DNA of 64,000 nt. It comes from Corynebacterium appendicis CIP 107643 (GTDB taxonomy: Bacteria > Actinomycetota > Actinomycetes > Mycobacteriales > Mycobacteriaceae). The stretch covers positions 1,736,001 to 1,800,000 of the forward strand of contig NZ_CP046976.1 of the NCBI RefSeq assembly GCF_030408415.1, written 5' to 3'. The first letter of the stretch is position 1. Each line of letters opens with the position of its first letter. Both the position numbers and the translations under genes were made by a program. Below, one piece after another: positions 38,243-45,657 of the stretch. The notes under the pieces are model-generated. The model was not told the origin of the DNA and did no database searches. It saw nothing but the letters and a program-made list of their open reading frames with translations.

Positions 38243-39013
38243 ATGAGTACTGGCATACCGAACCCTGACAACCCGCCGGAGAAGGACGTTAGTAAACGTC
38301 AACCGGTGGACTCCTCCGAGAGTAATGTCGCCACCGGCCGCCGCCGTAGCCGAGTCCCCTTGATCCTGGTCGCTATTTTGGTGGTGCTTGCTCTCATTGG
38401 TGCCGTTGCGCTCATTACGCGGGGTGGAAACGAGGATACGGAGGGGGCGTCGGAGGCGCCGCAACCACGGTTAACCAGCACTGCGCCTGAGATCATTGAG
38501 GACAGTTACGTCGATGATACCGGCCAGCAGGAAGAGGAGCTCACGCCGGTTCCTGAAAGTCATGAGGACGTCAATGATATAGCGCTGCAGATGAGTATCG
38601 GCATGGCACCGGTCGACTTGGTGGGTCTGACGAATGAGGGTGCGCTCATTCCGCCGGAGGATGTCAGCCGACTCGGGTGGTACGCGGCGTCCGCGATTCC
38701 GGGTGACCCGAACGCGAAGGGTTCGACGGTGATCACCGGGCACGTCAACCACCAAACGCAGGGCCAGGGCTTCGCGTACTACTTCACGCAGCTTGAGCAG
38801 GGCGACGAGGTCTCCGTGCTTATCGACGGCACCACCCACACCTACCGCGTCACCAAACCCCCATTCCGCGCCTCCAAGGAGGGGGCGCTGCCGGAAGAAG
38901 TGAATGATTCCACAGGCGAGAACAAACTCGTGCTAATCACATGCGGCGGCGAGTTCGTCGGCGGATCGCTCGGTTATGCCGACAACGTCTTCGTTATCGC
39001 GGAACCAATTTAA
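38243..39013 (+). CDS. Class F-like sortase, catalytic Arg not visible
   Basis: 256 aa. Short basic cytoplasmic N-terminus, one membrane helix (about 39-58), acidic linker, then a sortase fold. The catalytic His is H167 in TGHVNH and the catalytic Cys is C234 in LITCGG, in the class E/F style. The DNVFVIA end also fits class F. No arginine occurs after C234, although sortases place the catalytic Arg there. It lies next to a repeat-rich surface protein, an expected partner, but that protein lacks a normal LPxTG signal. The insertion island contains its only exact 11-mer repeat in this gene. Confidence 0.8.
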   Translation: MSTGIPNPDNPPEKDVSKRQPVDSSESNVATGRRRSRVPLILVAILVVLALIGAVALITRGGNEDTEGASEAPQPRLTSTAPEIIEDSYVDDTGQQEEELTPVPESHEDVNDIALQMSIGMAPVDLVGLTNEGALIPPEDVSRLGWYAASAIPGDPNAKGSTVITGHVNHQTQGQGFAYYFTQLEQGDEVSVLIDGTTHTYRVTKPPFRASKEGALPEEVNDSTGENKLVLITCGGEFVGGSLGYADNVFVIAEPI

Positions 39014-39099
39014 GGGTTACACAGGAAGGTACAGAAATTTTCCCGCGAAGCTTTATTTGAAACTAGAAACTAAGTGCGATCCTCAGCGAGCTCTGGCAT

Positions 39100-39312
39100 C
39101 TACCTTAAAACCCTCTGGGCGTACGGTGGGCGTTTGACTCCTGCGGTGGCCGCTTCGTTGTATACGCACTTATCGACTGAGACGTGAAGGAAGCCATAGG
39201 CTCGCTGCACTTCGGGATGATTCAGTACGGCAAGGTACTTCAAAGTCATATTTAGCCACTTCTGTGCTTGGCCGTAGTGAAATATGATGCCCCGATCTGA
39301 GTGAGAGAACTG
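39100..39312 (-). pseudogene. 3' fragment of an unknown gene cut by the IS6 relic
   Basis: From the left edge of the IS6 relic the minus strand is open for 70 codons to a TAG at 39100-39102. The translation begins QFSHSDRGIIFHYGQAQKW and continues NMTLKYLAVLNHPEVQRAYG. It has the codon use and composition of a real protein, including the YGQAQKWLN and KYL segments. I do not recognise the family. The 5' part is absent on the other side of the IS6 relic. No start codon remains, so it is a fragment. Confidence 0.55.
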
Positions 39313-40155
39313 GGTGCTGTTGCAAAGTTGGGCGGAGAGCAGCGAAGACTCAGTTTCTCATTCCCTGATGGCCGCTGCGTGTGGGCGTTCTCAGGCCGTC
39401 TCGAAGACCCGGTTGACGATCACCGCGTCCGGGTTCGGTTGCCCGTAGGCAAACATCGTGCCTTGCCCTTTCCGCAATGAGTGCATCGCCTCCATCCCTT
39501 TTCAACGTCCGATATGCAGATGTCCGGTTCTTAAACGCGCCTTTCGGCCCGAAGATCCGCTTCAGCCGACCATGGTCGCCTTCCAGGATTTGTTGAGGTA
39601 TTTCAACTGCCGGTGTTCCACTGTTGGCAGGCAGATTCCCTCTGCCTTTAACTCGGCAATCGCCTTAGCCAGGGAGGGTGCCTTGTCGGTGCTGATCACC
39701 CGCGGATAGCCTGCCGATGTATTCGACCGCAGCGTCTTCGCCAGGAAACGCTTCGCCGCAGCGACGTTTCTCTTTGGGGAGAGGTAGAAATCCAGGGTCT
39801 GGCCACCGGCGGTGATTGCCCGATAGAGGTAGCACCACTTTCCCCGCCCCGGATACAGGTCTCATCCACCCGCCAGGACCGTGCCTGCCAGTCAGGAACT
39901 TGCCGATACCACCGGGTCTGCTTATCCAGCTCAGGGGCGTATTTCTGGACCCAGCGGTAGATCGTGGTGTGATCGACCGGCAACCCCGCGCTCGGTCATC
40001 ATCTCCTCGAGGTCGCGATAGCTCACGCCGTAGCGGCAGTACCACCTCACCGCCCACAGGATGATTTCACGAGGGAACTGCCTACCGGAGAAGATGCCCA
40101 TGGGCCTGATTATTCCACGCCGGTCTTCCTACTGCCCCAACTTTGCAACAGCACC
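39313..40155 (-). mobile_element. IS6-family element, decayed
   Basis: 843 bp bounded by perfect 20-bp inverted repeats GGTGCTGTTGCAAAGTTGGG (39313-39332) and its complement (40136-40155), typical of IS6/IS26-like elements. The transposase reading frame on the minus strand is broken several times. Flanking 8-mers (GAGAACTG / TTCTCTCG) do not match, so no target duplication is left. It truncates a gene fragment on the left and an FNR-box promoter region on the right. Confidence 0.88.
39400..40101 (-). pseudogene. Frameshifted IS6-family transposase
   Basis: It starts MGIFSGRQFPREIILWAVRWYC, then shifts frame before VDHTTIYRWVQKYAPELDKQ and again after SWRVDETCI, continuing AITAGGQTLDFYLSPKRNVAAAKRFLAKTL and STDKAPSLAKAIAELKAEG (read in parts). 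These are the IS6-family DDE transposase blocks, including the first D (VDET) and the second D (STDKAP). At least two frameshifts make it inactive. The left end is approximate. Confidence 0.82.
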
Positions 40156-40197
40156 TTCTCTCGTGTGGTCTTCGGTGCCGTTATCGGCTGTGCCCGC

Positions 40198-40239
40198 ACG
40201 GTAGGCGGGTGTCCCGCACGGCACCTTGACCCAGATCAA
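40198..40239 (-). promoter_or_regulatory. FNR-type promoter pointing into the IS6 relic
   Basis: On the minus strand TTGAT-CTGG-GTCAA (40239-40226) is centred at 40232.5. A TACCGT hexamer at 40203-40198 lies where a -10 box would be if the FNR centre is at -41.5. Transcription would run left into the IS6 relic, so the gene it served is gone. Confidence 0.45.
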
Positions 40240-40413
40240 ACAACGACAGAACCAGTCGTGCATGGTGGTTCTCCTCCGGTCTTCGCTCCCGCCTATTCAC
40301 GCAAGGCTTATCTATCCGACTCACTGGACGGTGCGGCAGAACAGGCCCCGGGCTGAGGGGTTTCGGAGAGTTTCTCTCTTCGACATCAAGCGTAACTCGG
40401 CAGTTTCCGTTGT

Positions 40414-40455
40414 TTGATCCAGGTCAAAGAGTTAAACCGGGTTATGCCGTATCTT
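40414..40455 (+). promoter_or_regulatory. FNR-type promoter of the first CPSC gene
   Basis: TTGAT-CCAG-GTCAA (40414-40427) is centred at 40420.5. TATCTT (40450-40455) fits a -10 box. If the start is 7 nt past it (40462), the FNR centre is at -41.5, the classic class II position. The region between box and -10 (TTAAACCGGG) is repeated at the second CPSC gene. Confidence 0.7.
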
Positions 40456-40507
40456 TAGGGGCGTCCGCATGGAAAGCGCAGTACCTCACGATAAGGAGCC
40501 GTTTTCC

Positions 40508-40744
40508 ATGCATCCCCCAGCCATGTTCACGAATGCGACCCTGCGTTCCGAACAGTTTTCCTGCCCGAGTTGTCTGGCCGACATCACCGTCAGGCTCAGT
40601 GCTCTCGAGGCCGTGGAGGTAGATTTCCCCTCCGTCGCTGTTCTGGTCACCCATAACCCGGCCGCGGTCCCCATGGCGGAGCTGGCCGCCATGGTCGCCG
40701 ACACTGACCACACCGCCACTGCCCCGATTATGCCCGCTGCGTAA
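40508..40744 (+). CDS. Heavy-metal-associated (HMA-like) CPSC protein, first copy
   Basis: 78 aa. It begins near TNATLRSEQFSCPSC with C19 and C22 in a CxxC pair as in HMA metal chaperones, followed by a predicted beta-alpha-beta pattern (VEVDFPSVAVLVTHNP). The second copy at 41659 has the same length and the same Cys positions. This copy is less typical, with an Ala/Met-rich second half ending APIMPAA. AAGGAG precedes ATG 40508. It lies 43 bp upstream of the Crp/Fnr gene, presumably one transcript. The metal or partner is unknown. Confidence 0.75.
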   Translation: MHPPAMFTNATLRSEQFSCPSCLADITVRLSALEAVEVDFPSVAVLVTHNPAAVPMAELAAMVADTDHTATAPIMPAA

Positions 40745-40787
40745 GCTGCACCACGTCCAACTACTACGTGTCGGGGAAGGCGATAAT

Positions 40788-41537
40788 ATGGAGACCATGT
40801 CACAGAATCCGGTCCGGCGTAGCTGTGCCCAGCCTCATCACTGCTCACCAGCGGTCCGGCTCAAGGCCATGGCCAGGTCCCCGCTGTCCCGAGACATGGA
40901 TGTAGACGAGCACCGGGACCTGGATCAATATCTCAGCGCCTGGTCGTGGGCGGAGGGCGACCCGGTGATCCTCGCCGGTGATGAGATCACAGGCAGCTAT
41001 CTGCTCGTCGCCGGCCGGGCACGAGTGACCCGGGATACTATCGACGGGCGTGAGATTACCGTTGATATTGCCGCCCCTGGGGATGTGATCGGCCCGCTGC
41101 ACACCCACCCCTCCCAGGCCGTCGACTCTGCCTGGGCGATGGAGACCACCTGCGCGTTATACCTGCCCGCCGATTCCCTGGCGGAGGTGATCACACGCCA
41201 CCCCACGCTGGCCTTGTCGATCGTGCGGATGCAGCAGGAGCATCTCACCCAGTCCCGGGAACGCGACGTCGGACAGACCACCACAACCGTTGAGCAGCGG
41301 GTCGGTGCCTCCCTGCGCCGCCTAGACGGTAAGTTCGGCGAGCACCAGCAGGATGGCTCGAGCCTGCTGCAGGTTCGTCTGCGCCGTGACGATATTGCCG
41401 GCATGGCCGGCACCACCGTTGAATCCGCCTCCCGTGCGATGGCGAAGATGAAGAAAACCGGGATCATCAACTCCGGCCGGGAATGGGTCGCCATCCTTGA
41501 CCGGAACGCTCTCGAAGATCTGGTTGATGGCGAATAA
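40788..41537 (+). CDS. Crp/Fnr-family regulator with FNR-type features
   Basis: 249 aa. The N-terminal Cys pair C13 and C19 with intervening histidines (RSCAQPHHCS) is followed by a cyclic-nucleotide-binding-like barrel (about 45-150) with a third Cys at C122, and a C-terminal winged helix. E. coli FNR binds a 4Fe-4S cluster with C20, C23, C29 and C122; C13-C19 here keep the C23-C29 spacing, but a fourth Cys is missing. The recognition helix has TTVESASRAM, the ExxSR motif that reads TTGAT in FNR. That matches the boxes in front of the neighbouring genes. GGGGAAGG precedes ATG 40788; ATG 40797 is possible. Confidence 0.85.
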   Translation: METMSQNPVRRSCAQPHHCSPAVRLKAMARSPLSRDMDVDEHRDLDQYLSAWSWAEGDPVILAGDEITGSYLLVAGRARVTRDTIDGREITVDIAAPGDVIGPLHTHPSQAVDSAWAMETTCALYLPADSLAEVITRHPTLALSIVRMQQEHLTQSRERDVGQTTTTVEQRVGASLRRLDGKFGEHQQDGSSLLQVRLRRDDIAGMAGTTVESASRAMAKMKKTGIINSGREWVAILDRNALEDLVDGE

Positions 41538-41564
41538 CACCTGCTCAGCTCGGTTTACCGTTAT

Positions 41565-41606
41565 TTGATCCAGGTCAAGGAACTAAACCGGGATGGGTCT
41601 TATCGT
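41565..41606 (+). promoter_or_regulatory. FNR-type promoter of the second CPSC gene
   Basis: TTGAT-CCAG-GTCAA (41565-41578) centred at 41571.5 and TATCGT (41601-41606) as -10. Spacing is identical to the first CPSC promoter, again putting the box at -41.5 from a start at 41613. It lies 27 bp after the regulator stop. Confidence 0.7.
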
Positions 41607-41658
41607 TAGAGATGTCAGCAAGGAACAAGACATCACAAGAAGAGAGGACCTGGTTATC

Positions 41659-41895
41659 ATGGCCGCCCCGACCACGCTGAAGAACACCACCCTGCGTTCC
41701 GATGAGTTCACCTGCCCGAGCTGTATCAGCAAAATCGAGAACAAGATGAACGGTCTGGACGGTGTGGAGTCGGCGGAGGTGAAGTTTTCCTCCGGCCGCA
41801 TCCTGGTTACCCACGACCCTGCCCAGGTGTCGGTGCGCGACCTGGTCGAGGCAGTAGCCGCTGTCGGTTACACCGCCAAGCCCTCAGTCATCTAG
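41659..41895 (+). CDS. Heavy-metal-associated (HMA) CPSC protein, second copy
   Basis: 78 aa. TLRSDEFTCPSCISKIENKMNGLDGVESAEVKFSSGRILV is a clear HMA fold, with C19 and C22 as the metal pair, and the VRDLVEAVAAVGYTAK end is typical of CopZ-like chaperones (read in parts). Paralogue of the gene at 40508; this copy is better conserved. The frame is open to 41593, but the ATG at 41659 has GAGAGGA upstream and gives the matching length. It is under its own FNR-type promoter. Confidence 0.85.
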   Translation: MAAPTTLKNTTLRSDEFTCPSCISKIENKMNGLDGVESAEVKFSSGRILVTHDPAQVSVRDLVEAVAAVGYTAKPSVI

Positions 41896-41926
41896 ACCAC
41901 CGATTAACCTTCCGGCCTCTGACCCC

Positions 41927-41965
41927 GACAGCCCGCCCGCACCCTGATGGTGCCGGCGGGCTGTC
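41927..41965 (+). terminator. Strong hairpin after the second CPSC gene
   Basis: GACAGCCCGCC-c-GCACC (41927-41943) pairs with GGTGC-c-GGCGGGCTGTC (41949-41965). No T-run follows. It ends the CPSC transcript or slows it. Confidence 0.65.
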
Positions 41966-42039
41966 GCCGTGCACTCTGCAGTCGCTGTGAAGTCGCTCCC
42001 TATCTTCTCTGCCCCAGGGTCAGACTGGTTCATGGTTGT

Positions 42040-42053
42040 TTGATCCACGTCAA
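42040..42053 (+). promoter_or_regulatory. Orphan FNR-like box beside IS3 remnant
   Basis: TTGAT-CCAC-GTCAA, centred at 42046.5. Six bases after it the IS3 remnant begins (42059), so the -10 region and the gene it served have been replaced by IS DNA. Confidence 0.6.
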
Positions 42054-42058
42054 GGAAG

Positions 42059-42326
42059 TGAAGCGTCCTGGGTTTAGTTCCGCTTCTCTTACTACTCCGC
42101 TTCTTTTACTACCCCGTATTGACGGGCTGGGTGAGATGGTACTCGATTTCTACTTCCTGCGGGGTGGCGTAGTCCAATGCTTCGTGAAGGCGCTTGGTGT
42201 TCCACCAATGCACCCACCGCAAGGTCGCCAACTCAACTTCCCCCACTGACGTCCACGGGCCTTGGGGGTAGATGAGTTCGGCTTTGTAGAGTCCATTGAC
42301 CGTCTCCGCCAATGCGTTGTCATAGG
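42059..42326 (-). mobile_element. Truncated IS3 copy (same family as 35162-36483)
   Basis: It starts with the same TGAAGCGTCCTGGGTTTAG end at 42059 and carries the C-terminal 75 or so codons of OrfB on the minus strand (DNALAETVNGLYKAELIY to PVNTG). Identity to the complete copy stops after GTCATAGG (42326), where an IS256-family element starts. The OrfB end here is longer than in the complete copy, so this fragment keeps the original C-terminus. Confidence 0.9.
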
Positions 42327-43541
42327 GAGTGTCAGGAAGTTTGTGTGTGAGGCTCTGATCTAGAAGGAGTTTCACCGATAATGACTACGGTGTCACCGAA
42401 GAAAGGCCATGACCCGGCGAGGGTCAACGAGATCAGCGAGAAGCTGATGGAAAATCCTGAGCTGGCCAGCTTGATCAGCGAGCTGTCGACGTCCGCTGAT
42501 GATGCAAGCGACCTGGTCAAAGGCCTGCTGCAGGCATCGATCAACGCTGGTCTGCAGGCGGAGATGGATGCGCACTTGGGCTACGGACATTCCGACCGCA
42601 AGGCCAAAGCCCAGGTGGAAACCGCGCAGGGCGGCAATCACCGCAACGGGTCGTACACCAAGACCGTCAATTCTGGCTACGGTGCAGTGGAAGTGACCGT
42701 GCCCAGGGATCGTGCCGGCACGTTTGCACCGAAGATGGTGCCCAAGGGAGCACGCCGGCTGACAGAGCTCGACGACATGATCGTCTCGCTGTATGCCGGC
42801 GGGATGACAGTGCGCGATATTCAGCACCATCTCGCAACCACGCTTGGGGTGGATATGAGCCCGGATACGATCAGCACGATTACCGATGCGGTTTTAGACG
42901 AGGTGATGATCTGGCAGAACCGCCAGCTCGACGAGTTTTACCCGGTGATCTTCCTCGACGCACTACGAGTCAAAATCCGTGACGGTCACCGCGTGGTCAA
43001 CAAAGCCTGCTACATGGCTGTTGGCATCGACATCGACGGCATCAAGCACATCTTGGGATTGTGGATCGCTGATAATGAAGGCGCCGCATTCTGGGCATCG
43101 GTGTGCGCGGACCTGGCCAACCGGGGTGTCCAAGACGTGTTCATCGTCTGCTGCGACGGGCTGAAAGGTCTACCGGAAGCCGTGGAGGCAACCTGGCCAA
43201 ATTCTATGGTGCAGACCTGCATTGTGCACCTGATTCGGGCTGCGAACCGGTGGGTGTCCTACCAGGACCGCAAATCTGTCTCCCGGGCGCTGCGTGAGGT
43301 CTACACGGCCGCAAACGAGGACACCGCCCGTGCCAGCCTTGATGCCTTCGAGGCCTCAGAGTTGGGCCAGAAATACCCGCAGTCGGTCAAAGTCTGGCGC
43401 GACGCCTGGGAGCGGTTCATACCGTTTCTGCAGTTCCCGCCTGCGGCACGGCGGGTGCTCTACACCACCAACTCGATCGAATCACTCAACGCTTAACTGC
43501 GCAAAGCCACCCGTAACCGGGGCCAATTCCCGAACGATACT

Positions 43542-43550
43542 GCGGCACTG
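43542..43550 (+). repeat. 9-bp target-site duplication (left copy)
   Basis: GCGGCACTG at 43542-43550 and again at 44974-44982 flanks the inner IS256 element. Removing one copy and the element restores the outer transposase frame (AAL-KTL). Confidence 0.93.
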
Positions 43551-44973
43551 GGTTGCGTCCCTTAGTGTGGTGTAACGCTTGCTGATGGTGGGCCCTGGCA
43601 GATATAGGGGCGGCCATCGTCAGTAACCTTTCGACTCAACTACCACATCTCACCGAAAGGCACATGACGATGACCGCTGCTCCGCATTCTATCGACCCTG
43701 CAACCTATCTGGACGATCTGCTGGCACAGGCCTCCCCGGATCTGATGCGGCAGATGCTGCAAGGGTTTATCAACCAGATCCTCTCCGCCCAAGCTGACAC
43801 CGTCTGCGGGGCTGAGTATGGTGTCGCTTCTGCCGAGCGGGTCAACCACCGCAACGGGTACCGTCACCGCGACCTTGATACCCGTGTGGGCACGATCGAT
43901 GTGGCGGTGCCGAAGCTGCGCCACGGAGCGTTCTTCCCGGACTGGCTGTTAGAGCGCCGCTCACGGGCCGAACGCGCCTTATCGACTGTGATCGCGACCT
44001 GCTACCTCAAAGGGGTTTCCACCCGCAGGATGAATGACCTGGTGGCAACACTTGGGATTGCCAATATGTCGAAATCTCACGTCTCGCGCATGGCGGAAGA
44101 ACTCGACGAGATGGTCACAGATTTCAAAAACCGCCCACTCGATCCCGGCGGGTACGCCTACCTGTCGTGCGACGCGCTCACGATCAAAGTCCGTGAAGGC
44201 GGCCGGGTGGTCAAATGCTCTGTGCTGCTAGCTACCGGGGTCAACGCCGACGGCTACCGCGAAATGCTCGGCATGCATGTCGCCACCGCGGAATCCAACG
44301 CATCGTGGAAAGGCTTCTTCCAAGACTTAAAAGCCCGCGGGCTGCGTGGTGTTTATTTGGTCACCAGTGACGCCCACGAAGGCATCCAGCACGCTATCTC
44401 CGAAGTGCTGCCTGATGCATCCTGGCAGCGGTGCCGCACCCACTTTGCGAAGAACCTCTACGAGAAAGTCCCAAAGACCCAGTGGCCGATGGTCTCGGCG
44501 ATGTTCCAGACAATCTTCCAGCAACCCGACGCCCAATCCACCTGGGCCCAAGCCCGCGAAGTGGTCGACCTGCTGGAACCGAAGTTCCCACAGGTTTCGG
44601 CGTATTTGGAGGAATCCCTCGATGAGGTGTTGGCGTTTACCGCAGCCCCGAAACCAGTCTGGACGAAAGTCTGGTCAAACAACCCCACCGAAAGGTTAAA
44701 CCGGGAGATCCGCCGGCGCACCGACGTCATCGGCATCTTCCCGAACCGCGAATCCATCATCCGGCTCGTCGGCGCTGTCCTAGCCGAACAGCACGACGAC
44801 TGGATCCAGCAAAAACGCTACATGTCACTGTCCGCACTCGAACACACCAAACAACTCATGCACCACCCAGGAGATGATCATGGCGACCATCACCAGCTAA
44901 CCGCCTAACCACAACCCCGAACTAAATACCGAGCCGAAAGCTAGACGGCTACACCACTACACGGGACTTGACC
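43551..44973 (+). mobile_element. IS256-family element (inner), apparently intact
   Basis: 1423 bp. Imperfect terminal inverted repeats: left GGTTGCGTCCC, right (complement) GGTCAAGTCCC, with further matches (GTGGTGTA). Bounded by the 9-bp duplication GCGGCACTG. It carries one complete transposase gene. Confidence 0.92.
43664..44908 (+). CDS. IS256/mutator-family transposase (inner element)
   Basis: 414 aa. The D-D-E blocks are LSCDALTIKVREGGRV, VTSDAHEGIQHAI and NNPTERLNREIRRRTDVIGIFPN, the normal mutator-family pattern. The protein is full length. It belongs to a different subgroup from the outer transposase. Confidence 0.93.
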   Translation: MTMTAAPHSIDPATYLDDLLAQASPDLMRQMLQGFINQILSAQADTVCGAEYGVASAERVNHRNGYRHRDLDTRVGTIDVAVPKLRHGAFFPDWLLERRSRAERALSTVIATCYLKGVSTRRMNDLVATLGIANMSKSHVSRMAEELDEMVTDFKNRPLDPGGYAYLSCDALTIKVREGGRVVKCSVLLATGVNADGYREMLGMHVATAESNASWKGFFQDLKARGLRGVYLVTSDAHEGIQHAISEVLPDASWQRCRTHFAKNLYEKVPKTQWPMVSAMFQTIFQQPDAQSTWAQAREVVDLLEPKFPQVSAYLEESLDEVLAFTAAPKPVWTKVWSNNPTERLNREIRRRTDVIGIFPNRESIIRLVGAVLAEQHDDWIQQKRYMSLSALEHTKQLMHHPGDDHGDHHQLTA

Positions 44974-45345
44974 GCGGCACTGAAGACGCTATGGCTGATG
45001 ATCTGCAACATCGAGGACAAGCGCGCTGCCCAGCGAGCGAAGAAAGCGAAACGTGACATCGAATGCAACGGCTATATTGAAGGAGCGAAAGCCACCGGAT
45101 GGAAACAAGCCATCAACCAACTAGCCGTGGCGTACCCCGACCGATTCGCGGACTACTTGTAACCCAAGCCCCCGCACACAAACAATCGGACACTCTCCCC
45201 TCTCCTGCCGCATCAGCTCGAACTTTTCCGTTCGTGTTGCTTCGCAGCGAAGAAGGCACTCGCCTTTGACAAAAGGACCTGACCCCTGTTTGGTAGACAC
45301 CTCTGATTCCGGCTGTGTTGAGTCGGGGAAAGGTAATCTACCTCC

Positions 45346-45657
45346 ATGCCTAGGAAGGTTTATTCGGATCAGTTCAAGCGCGACGCGGTCGCGATGTACG
45401 AGAACGATCCACAGGTGTCGTTGAACGCGGCGGCCGCTGATTTAGGGATCAACCGCTCCACGCTTCGCGTATGGGTTGATAAGTACGGAACTGGCACGAA
45501 ACCCCAGTTTTCAGCGGGCTTACGTGCTGATCGTGCGAGGCAACTGACCGATGCTGAGAAGCTACGTCAGCTGCAACAGGAAAACGCCCGCCTGAAAGAA
45601 GAACGCGATATTTTGCGTAAGGCAGCCAAATATTTCATGGAAGAGACGAACTGGTGA
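45346..45657 (+). CDS. IS3-family transposase OrfA (second type)
   Basis: 103 aa with HTH (SLNAAAADLGINRSTLRVWVDKYG) and coiled-coil end (RQLQQENARLKEERDILRKAAKYFMEE). It overlaps orfB by 4 bp in the -1 frame, allowing frameshift fusion. The KAAKYFMEE ending is typical of the IS3 group with this OrfB. Confidence 0.9.
   Translation: MPRKVYSDQFKRDAVAMYENDPQVSLNAAAADLGINRSTLRVWVDKYGTGTKPQFSAGLRADRARQLTDAEKLRQLQQENARLKEERDILRKAAKYFMEETNW

Larger units (their letters stand above)
40156..40507. other. Intergenic region with two FNR-like boxes
   Basis: 352 bp between the IS6 relic and the first CPSC gene. It holds a leftward FNR-like box (40226-40239) near the IS and a rightward one (40414-40427) before the CPSC gene. 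On the minus strand a GGAGGAG followed by ATG (about 40262) opens a short frame that runs into the IS; coding value is doubtful. Nothing else recognised. Confidence 0.55.
42381..45162 (+). pseudogene. IS256-family transposase, stopped and interrupted
   Basis: First part 42381-43550 encodes MTTVSPKKGHDPARVNEISE to NDTAAL with mutator-family blocks (ALRVKIRDG, CDGLKGLPEAVEATWP, TTNSIESLNA). Second part 44983-45162 continues KTLWLMICNIEDKRAAQ to FADYL. The inner IS256 element splits them. In addition, CAA has become TAA right after SLNA (43494-43496), so the protein would stop 371 residues in even without the insertion. Confidence 0.9.
42327..45195 (+). mobile_element. IS256-family element (outer), interrupted by a second IS
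   Basis: Ends GAGTGTCAGGAAGTTTGTGTG (from 42327; positions 42327-42346 form the repeat) and its imperfect complement ending GGACACTC at 45195 mark the element. It spans 2869 bp; without the inner insertion and one 9-bp duplication it is about 1437 bp, normal for IS256. Flanks show no shared 8-9 bp duplication, and the left flank is IS3 remnant, so it too has been rearranged. Confidence 0.85.

Noticed and set aside
40165..40356. Short + strand ORFs between the IS6 relic and the first CPSC gene
   Set aside because: No ribosome site, no family character and overlap with promoter elements.
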